This document shows positions 57,162 through 64,000 of a stretch of DNA of 64,000 nucleotides, in pieces. How positions within the stretch are numbered: position 1 is the stretch's first letter; every line of letters begins with the position of its first letter. Made by a program: the position numbers and the translations under genes. This DNA is from WTGU01 sp965242855 (GTDB lineage Bacteria; Pseudomonadota; Alphaproteobacteria; UBA828), in assembly GCA_965242855.1 (NCBI GenBank), contig OZ251509.1:2852001-2916000 (forward strand), given 5' to 3'. The notes beneath the pieces were generated by a model. That model saw only the letters and a list, made by a program, of their open reading frames with translations. It did not search any database and was not told the origin of the DNA.

Positions 57162-58413
57162 CGTCCGCTTCCCTGTCGCCCCATTCGCCGTGCTTCCACC
57201 GGCTCGGCCCGCCGGCAGCCCGCATTATGGCGCGGATTGCGGATTAACGACGGACACCGGGCTCGGCGGCGGGCCGGAAGGGAAGCCGGGGTGGTAAAGC
57301 CCCGGAAACCACCGGAAGACCACGAAGTACAGCAGCGCGAGCCTGGCGCTTCAATGAGGCCGGGGCGGTAAAGCCCCGGAAACGATGCGCCGACGTGGGT
57401 ATGCGCGCCGCGCAGACCAGCTTCAATGAGGCCGGGGCGGTAAAGCCCCGGAAACCGCCGCAACCACGTCGCGCCCAGGGTCCACGATCCGTTCGCTTCA
57501 ATGAGGCCGGGGCGGTAAAGCCCCGGAAACCTCATCTTCATATCTTCCCGCAACCCATTCCCGCAGCGGCTTCAATGAGGCCGGGGCGGTAAAGCCCCGG
57601 AAACCGGCGGCGCGGGCGGCGCTCGCCTGCGCGTCATGGCCGCTTCAATGAGGCCGGGGCGGTAAAGCCCCGGAAACCACCGCCGAACGAACCCACAACC
57701 GCATCGCCATCACCGCTTCAATGAGGCCGGGGCGGTAAAGCCCCGGAAACCTTCGCGGGATGCGCTCGACCCGGCATTGGCCGGGAGGCTTCAATGAGGC
57801 CGGGGCGGTAAAGCCCCGGAAACCACTTCACTCGCTATGTCCAGCGTGTGCACCGTGCCGTGCTTCAATGAGGCCGGGGCGGTAAAGCCCCGGAAACCCC
57901 CGCTTCCGGGCCTCTCTGCAATCTCCGAGGAGCCGCTTCAATGAGGCCGGGGCGGTAAAGCCCCGGAAACCCGGGCGAGAGGGTAAACGCCCCATGCCGC
58001 AACCCCTTGCTTCAATGAGGCCGGGGCGGTAAAGCCCCGGAAACCTTGCCGGCGACCGGGTGCTTGGCGAAACTATGGCGGGGCTTCAATGAGGCCGGGG
58101 CGGTAAAGCCCCGGAAACCGGCGACGGATTCGGGACCGGGTCCCGAAGGGCCAACGGCTTCAATGAGGCCGGGGCGGTAAAGCCCCGGAAACCGTCGGCT
58201 ATCAGACAATCCGGCGCCCCCCACGTCTCGCTTCAATGAGGCCGGGGCGGTAAAGCCCCGGAAACCGGCCACGCGCTCGGCGCCGATCTTGCGGTGATCG
58301 ACGCTTCAATGAGGCCGGGGCGGTAAAGCCCCGGAAACCGTGCCCAGTACGCCGGCCCTGCGCTCTCGCCAGGGAGGCTTCAATGAGGCCGGGGCGGTAA
58401 AGCCCCGGAAACC

Positions 58414-58561
58414 GGATCGTTCCTTGCGCGCCGCGCCTTGGCGGTCGCCGGCTTCAATGAGGCCGGGGCGGTAAAGCCCCGGAAACCGGATCGTTCCTTG
58501 CGCGCCGCGCCTTGGCGGTCGCCGGCTTCAATGAGGCCGGGGCGGTAAAGCCCCGGAAACC
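58414..58561. repeat. Adjacent duplicated CRISPR spacer
   Basis: The spacers following the repeats at 58377 and 58451 are identical (both begin GGATCGTTCCTTGCGC), so one repeat-spacer unit of 74 bp was copied in tandem. Confidence 0.9.
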
Positions 58562-61500
58562 CGATCGTGCTGGACGTTCAGGGCCGGGGTCGCCCACTCG
58601 CTTCAATGAGGCCGGGGCGGTAAAGCCCCGGAAACCACGGAAAGGGTCTGGTCGGCGAGCGCGCGAGAGGCGGGCTTCAATGAGGCCGGGGCGGTAAAGC
58701 CCCGGAAACCCCCACTTCTACATCTCGGAGGTCGCCAACAACACGGGGCTTCAATGAGGCCGGGGCGGTAAAGCCCCGGAAACCCCGTCGGGACGAAGGC
58801 GAGGGTCTTGACCGGACCCCCGCTTCAATGAGGCCGGGGCGGTAAAGCCCCGGAAACCGAAGCGGATCGAAGGCGACCCTCTACCCATGGCCGGGCTTCA
58901 ATGAGGCCGGGGCGGTAAAGCCCCGGAAACCCACGCGGGGAGTGTCGGACGGCGCGATCACCGAGCCGCTTCAATGAGGCCGGGGCGGTAAAGCCCCGGA
59001 AACCCCAATGCATGGGGCTGATCAATTGCGAGGTGCTGGTGCTTCAATGAGGCCGGGGCGGTAAAGCCCCGGAAACCGCGCCGAAGCAATCGCGAGCGTA
59101 ACGGCGCTCACGCAGCTTCAATGAGGCCGGGGCGGTAAAGCCCCGGAAACCCATGCGGAGCATCGCGCAGGTCAGGACGACGCAGGCGCTTCAATGAGGC
59201 CGGGGCGGTAAAGCCCCGGAAACCGGGGCGCCGTGCGCATCCGCCCATGCCGTCCAAGCTGCGCTTCAATGAGGCCGGGGCGGTAAAGCCCCGGAAACCT
59301 CCGCATACACGGCTGCCACGCGGAGACGGTGACCATGCTTCAATGAGGCCGGGGCGGTAAAGCCCCGGAAACCACGGAAAGGGTCTGGTCGGCGAGCGCG
59401 CGAGAGGCGGGCTTCAATGAGGCCGGGGCGGTAAAGCCCCGGAAACATAGGCTTGAGAACGCCCCACAGCATCATGCGCCCAGCTTCAATGAGGCCGGGG
59501 CGGTAAAGCCCCGGAAACCCGCTCCAGACGGAAGCGATCGGCGAGCGGCCCCAGGCTTCAATGAGGCCGGGGCGGTAAAGCCCCGGAAACCCGGCGGCGG
59601 CGCGCAAGGAGCCGAACTGCCGAACCGGCTTCAATGAGGCCGGGGCGGTAAAGCCCCGGAAACCGACGAACTCGTGACCCTCTGCTACCCGACGTCGACG
59701 CTTCAATGAGGCCGGGGCGGTAAAGCCCCGGAAACCCTGTCGTTGGAGTGTATCCGGTAATGTGGCCTTTCTCGGCTTCAATGAGGCCGGGGCGGTAAAG
59801 CCCCGGAAACCAACGGTACGGCCGGGGGGTGAGGCTCACCGCAGACGCTTCAATGAGGCCGGGGCGGTAAAGCCCCGGAAACCAGCGGCGCCTGGACGGA
59901 CGGCGTTCGGGGCGCGCTCTGCTTCAATGAGGCCGGGGCGGTAAAGCCCCGGAAACCCCCGTCTGGTCCCATTATCTGCCCGAGGGGGGGGCGCTTCAAT
60001 GAGGCCGGGGCGGTAAAGCCCCGGAAACCTTTGAGATGCGCGGCATCAAGGTCTGGCATCCGATCGCTTCAATGAGGCCGGGGCGGTAAAGCCCCGGAAA
60101 CCCATCGGCGTGGAGGACTCCACGGTGCGGAATTGGATGCTTCAATGAGGCCGGGGCGGTAAAGCCCCGGAAACCGGCGGCGCCGGAACGGCGTTGACGG
60201 GCGCGGAATCCGCTTCAATGAGGCCGGGGCGGTAAAGCCCCGGAAACCGTCGCCAGTAGAGACGATGGAATCCCGCAAGCCTGCGCTTCAATGAGGCCGG
60301 GGCGGTAAAGCCCCGGAAACCGGCTCCCGTCCAGGTACGGATCGACATCGAAGTCGTCGCTTCAATGAGGCCGGGGCGGTAAAGCCCCGGAAACCGATGA
60401 TCGTCAGATCGCCCTCCCGCGCGAACCCCTTGCTTCAATGAGGCCGGGGCGGTAAAGCCCCGGAAACCGGCGCTCTTGGGCGCGGACCCGGCGACCGGGG
60501 CCGTCGCTTCAATGAGGCCGGGGCGGTAAAGCCCCGGAAACCCGCCCGGATTCGGAGCGTATGCCGGGATTCCGCGGGCTTCAATGAGGCCGGGGCGGTA
60601 AAGCCCCGGAAACCTTCGGAGCGTATGCCGGGATTCCGCGGGAATAGGCGGGCTTCAATGAGGCCGGGGCGGTAAAGCCCCGGAAACCTCCTTCACCTTC
60701 TCGTGCATCCCGATGTAGGGCCGCAGCTTCAATGAGGCCGGGGCGGTAAAGCCCCGGAAACCAATGAGAGCCGCCCCTACGTGGTCGAGATACGCGAGCT
60801 TCAATGAGGCCGGGGCGGTAAAGCCCCGGAAACCGACGCCAACGACTTCCACATGGCGCCGCGGGGCGGCCTGCTTCAATGAGGCCGGGGCGGTAAAGCC
60901 CCGGAAACCCGAGATCGACGGCCGGATCTACCGCGCCGACGAGTGGCTTCAATGAGGCCGGGGCGGTAAAGCCCCGGAAACCGCTGAAGAGCCGGTCTGG
61001 GTGGAATTTTGGGTAAAGGGCTTCAATGAGGCCGGGGCGGTAAAGCCCCGGAAACCGTTGGGGCCTTGACCGCTATGGCCGCCGTATTCCCCGCTTCAAT
61101 GAGGCCGGGGCGGTAAAGCCCCGGAAACCCCCGCCCGAGATGGCCGCCGGGATCGACCGGCTCCTGCTTCAATGAGGCCGGGGCGGTAAAGCCCCGGAAA
61201 CCGATGGACTTGGCGATGAGCGGGCGCGTCGTCGAATTGCTTCAATGAGGCCGGGGCGGTAAAGCCCCGGAAACCTGCGAGGCTCGCCAGCGGCGCCCGT
61301 GCACGCCGGCGCCGCTTCAATGAGGCCGGGGCGGTAAAGCCCCGGAAACCGGCGAGGTCGGCATCGTGTGCGGGGTCGCGGCGTACGCTTCAATGAGGCC
61401 GGGGCGGTAAAGCCCCGGAAACCAAGGGCGGGGGCGGGGGCGATCCCCTTGCCGGCGTGGCTTCAATGAGGCCGGGGCGGTAAAGCCCCGGAAACCGGAG

Positions 61501-62052
61501 CATACGGCCTGGGTCGAGAGCGACCCCGGCCTGCTTCAATGAGGCCGGGGCGGTAAAGCCCCGGAAACCCCGCCCGTCGGGTGCACCATGTATGTGACAG
61601 GCGCACCGCTTCAATGAGGCCGGGGCGGTAAAGCCCCGGAAACCGCCCCGGACGGAGCAACCCCCGCCGGCATGGCCCAGGTGCTTCAATGAGGCCGGGG
61701 CGGTAAAGCCCCGGAAACCTCCAAGAGCGCCTGCCACTGAAACTTCTCCCGGAAGCTGCTTCAATGAGGCCGGGGCGGTAAAGCCCCGGAAACCGGCGGG
61801 CGAGCGGCTGGTGGCGCCGGGCTCGGCCGCGCTTCAATGAGGCCGGGGCGGTAAAGCCCCGGAAACCGCGCCGCGCTCCGCGAGCCACGCCTCCAGCCGC
61901 CGAGCTTCAATGAGGCCGGGGCGGTAAAGCCCCGGAAACCTCGCCTGGTCAAAGGAGGCCAAGGAGTACAGGTCCAAGCTTCAATGAGGCCGGGGCGGTA
62001 AAGCCCCGGAAACCCCAGGGCCAGCGCATCAGCCGGCCTGGTCCTGATGGAT

Positions 62053-63089
62053 GCTTCAATGAGGCCGGGGCGGTAAAGCCCCGGAAACCCCCTTGAAGAT
62101 CTTCTTGAAGAAAGCGGGCCTCTAAGCTTCAATGAGGCCGGGGCGGTAAAGCCCCGGAAACCCATGGGTCTGTAAGAGCGCATGAATGACACTGACGTCG
62201 CTTCAATGAGGCCGGGGCGGTAAAGCCCCGGAAACCGAAGCGCGGCCATAGACAGGCACGCCGGCAATCGCCGCTTCAATGAGGCCGGGGCGGTAAAGCC
62301 CCGGAAACCCTGGCACTCGTGGTCTACTGCCGCACGTGATCTTATCCGCTTCAATGAGGCCGGGGCGGTAAAGCCCCGGAAACCGCCGCAGGCGCGGTCG
62401 CGCCGTGGCGCGACCGGATGCCGCTTCAATGAGGCCGGGGCGGTAAAGCCCCGGAAACCGTCGCGCTCAGGTCGACGGCGCCCTGGACGGACGCCGCGCT
62501 TCAATGAGGCCGGGGCGGTAAAGCCCCGGAAACCCCCTTGAAGATCTTCTTGAAGAAAGCGGGCCTCTAAGCTTCAATGAGGCCGGGGCGGTAAAGCCCC
62601 GGAAACCCATGGGTCTGTAAGAGCGCATGAATGACACTGACGTCGCTTCAATGAGGCCGGGGCGGTAAAGCCCCGGAAACCGAAGCGCGGCCATAGACAG
62701 GCACGCCGGCAATCGCCGCTTCAATGAGGCCGGGGCGGTAAAGCCCCGGAAACCCTGGCACTCGTGGTCTACTGCCGCACGTGATCTTATCCGCTTCAAT
62801 GAGGCCGGGGCGGTAAAGCCCCGGAAACCGCCGCAGGCGCGGTCGCGCCGTGGCGCGACCGGATGCCGCTTCAATGAGGCCGGGGCGGTAAAGCCCCGGA
62901 AACCGTCGCGCTCAGGTCGACGGCGCCCTGGACGGACGCCGCGCTTCAATGAGGCCGGGGCGGTAAAGCCCCGGAAACCCCCTTGAAGATCTTCTTGAAG
63001 AAAGCGGGCCTCTAAGCTTCAATGAGGCCGGGGCGGTAAAGCCCCGGAAACCCATGGGTCTGTAAGAGCGCATGAATGACACTGACGTC
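62053..63089. repeat. 445-bp tandem duplication of six CRISPR repeat-spacer units
   Basis: Six consecutive spacers after the repeats starting 62053, 62126, 62200, 62273, 62348 and 62423 recur in the same order after repeats 62498 to 62868, and the first two recur a third time after 62943 and 63016. The period is 445 bp and the block is present about 2.3 times. Confidence 0.95.
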
Positions 63090-64000
63090 GCTTCAATGAG
63101 GCCGGGGCGGTAAAGCCCCGGAAACCGTCGGCAGCACGCCGGCGACGTCTGCCTCAGTCTGGGCTTCAATGAGGCCGGGGCGGTAAAGCCCCGGAAACCG
63201 GGCCATGCGCACGCACGCCGAGGCCGCAGCGCCGGCTTCAATGAGGCCGGGGCGGTAAAGCCCCGGAAACCCGTGGCGACGGCCGGAGACTCGCCAAGCG
63301 CCTTTCAGCGCTTCAATGAGGCCGGGGCGGTAAAGCCCCGGAAACCTGGCCAAGGGGGAAGACGAATGACAACCGAGAGACTGGCTTCAATGAGGCCGGG
63401 GCGGTAAAGCCCCGGAAACCCGAGGTCGCCATGCTGGCGACCCTTTTCCTCGAAAACGCTTCAATGAGGCCGGGGCGGTAAAGCCCCGGAAACCGACGAT
63501 CATGATCGACGATCGCGTGCACATCACCGGGGCTTCAATGAGGCCGGGGCGGTAAAGCCCCGGAAACCAGCGCTACCTCCGTGCCACCTGGTCGCCCGGC
63601 GCGGGCTTCAATGAGGCCGGGGCGGTAAAGCCCCGGAAACCGCTTCCATGGCCGCCTGCTCATCGCGCTGGGCGCGCGGCTTCAATGAGGCCGGGGCGGT
63701 AAAGCCCCGGAAACCCGCGTCGATCATCACCCGGCCCTCCTCCACCCGAGGCAGGCTTCAATGAGGCCGGGGCGGTAAAGCCCCGGAAACCATCCTCGGA
63801 TTCGGCGAGGGTCGCCAGCAGACGCCCGCTTCAATGAGGCCGGGGCGGTAAAGCCCCGGAAACCGCTGGCCGAAGACGATCTGGAAAACATGACCTTGAT
63901 CGCTTCAATGAGGCCGGGGCGGTAAAGCCCCGGAAACCGAGCGGGGCGCCAAGCGCGAGCTCGAGGCGGCGGAGGCTTCAATGAGGCCGGGGCGGTAAAG

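Larger units (their letters stand above)
57274..64000 (-). CRISPR. CRISPR array, 92 repeat copies and 91 spacers in view, continuing past the right edge
   Basis: Repeats recur every 72-75 bp. On the minus strand the repeat is 37 bases: GGTTT, a hairpin with stem CCGGGGC/GCCCCGG and loop TTTACC, then CCTCATTGAAGC. The ATTGAAGC end is the classic 8-base 5' tag of crRNAs, so crRNAs should come from the minus strand. The leftmost copy (57274-57309) is degenerate in its outer 11 bases and at one loop-side base, as expected of the trailer end; the rest look identical. Hence the leader and newest spacers lie to the right of 64000. Spacers are 35-38 bases. Two copies (starting 57348 and 59411) lack the outermost base. 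The last copy (from 63975) is cut by the window edge. No cas gene is in the window, so the type cannot be set; the hairpin and tag suggest Cas6 processing as in type I or III systems. Confidence 0.99.

Noticed and set aside
57162..57273. A leader on the left of the CRISPR array
   Set aside because: The adjacent repeat is degenerate and the crRNA orientation is leftward, so this is the trailer side; the gap is GC-rich and lacks an AT-rich leader.
57158..63981. Many 60-250 residue open frames in the CRISPR region, rich in repeated GFRGFTAPASLK or FNEAGAVKPRKP peptides
   Set aside because: They are translations of the CRISPR repeat in several frames; the unit length and base bias keep frames open. 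No start signals or family similarity.

Overview
The window is high-GC chromosomal DNA from an alphaproteobacterium. The family set points there: TrcR/DUF1013, DUF1192, DUF4167, DUF465 and DUF1178 proteins, a hisS-prfA-prmC-DUF4167-clpB cluster, and lysC next to ubiG. The genus cannot be named from this sequence. Metabolism looks aerobic and heterotrophic, with many enzymes for small nitrogen compounds.

Layout. 0-5.4 kb: mlaA, two paralogous beta-ureidopropionase-type amidohydrolases, methylmalonate/malonate-semialdehyde dehydrogenase and alanine dehydrogenase, together a likely beta-alanine/pyrimidine catabolic block. 5.4-9.3 kb: an ankyrin-repeat protein, a TrcR-like regulator, a quinone oxidoreductase, DUF1192 and a FAH-family enzyme. 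9.3-17.9 kb: a patchwork in which three AT-richer islets (DGQHR protein plus broken GIY-YIG nuclease; an SNase-like nuclease; a small membrane protein) sit among GC-rich genes. These GC-rich genes include both N,N-dimethylformamidase subunits, the large one frameshifted. 17.9-19.1 kb: a decayed yhfX gene. 19.1-28.4 kb: an MFS transporter, a hydantoinase-B-like protein, a complete polyamine-type ABC transporter, RidA, an NTF2-like protein and YggS. 28.4-35.4 kb: a ThiE-like protein, gdhA, purH and two envelope-glycan genes. 35.4-52.8 kb: mostly housekeeping genes (M23 peptidase, clpB, DUF4167, prmC, prfA, hisS, RodZ-like, lysC, ubiG) plus an unusual redoxin/cytochrome c/copper-monooxygenase fusion. 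52.8-57.2 kb: a frameshifted flavin amine oxidase, a purine permease and a class III CoA-transferase.

57.27 kb to the right edge is one very large CRISPR array: 92 repeat copies (the last cut by the edge) and 91 spacers. No cas genes lie in the window. The repeat ends in ATTGAAGC on the minus strand and the leftmost repeat is degenerate, so the array should be transcribed right to left, with leader and cas genes to the right. It has an internal 445-bp six-spacer tandem duplication, other duplicated spacers, and one pair of neighbouring spacers that overlap in sequence.

Small lesions recur. Tandem duplications of 34 bp and 11 bp each break a gene whose frame is restored exactly by removing one copy. 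A 14-bp tandem duplication lies in an intergenic region. A C11 tract breaks the amine oxidase. These may be real decay, phase-variable switches or assembly errors; raw reads would decide. No tRNA or rRNA gene was found, and outside the yhfX remnant and the array no gene-free stretch exceeds about 300 bp.
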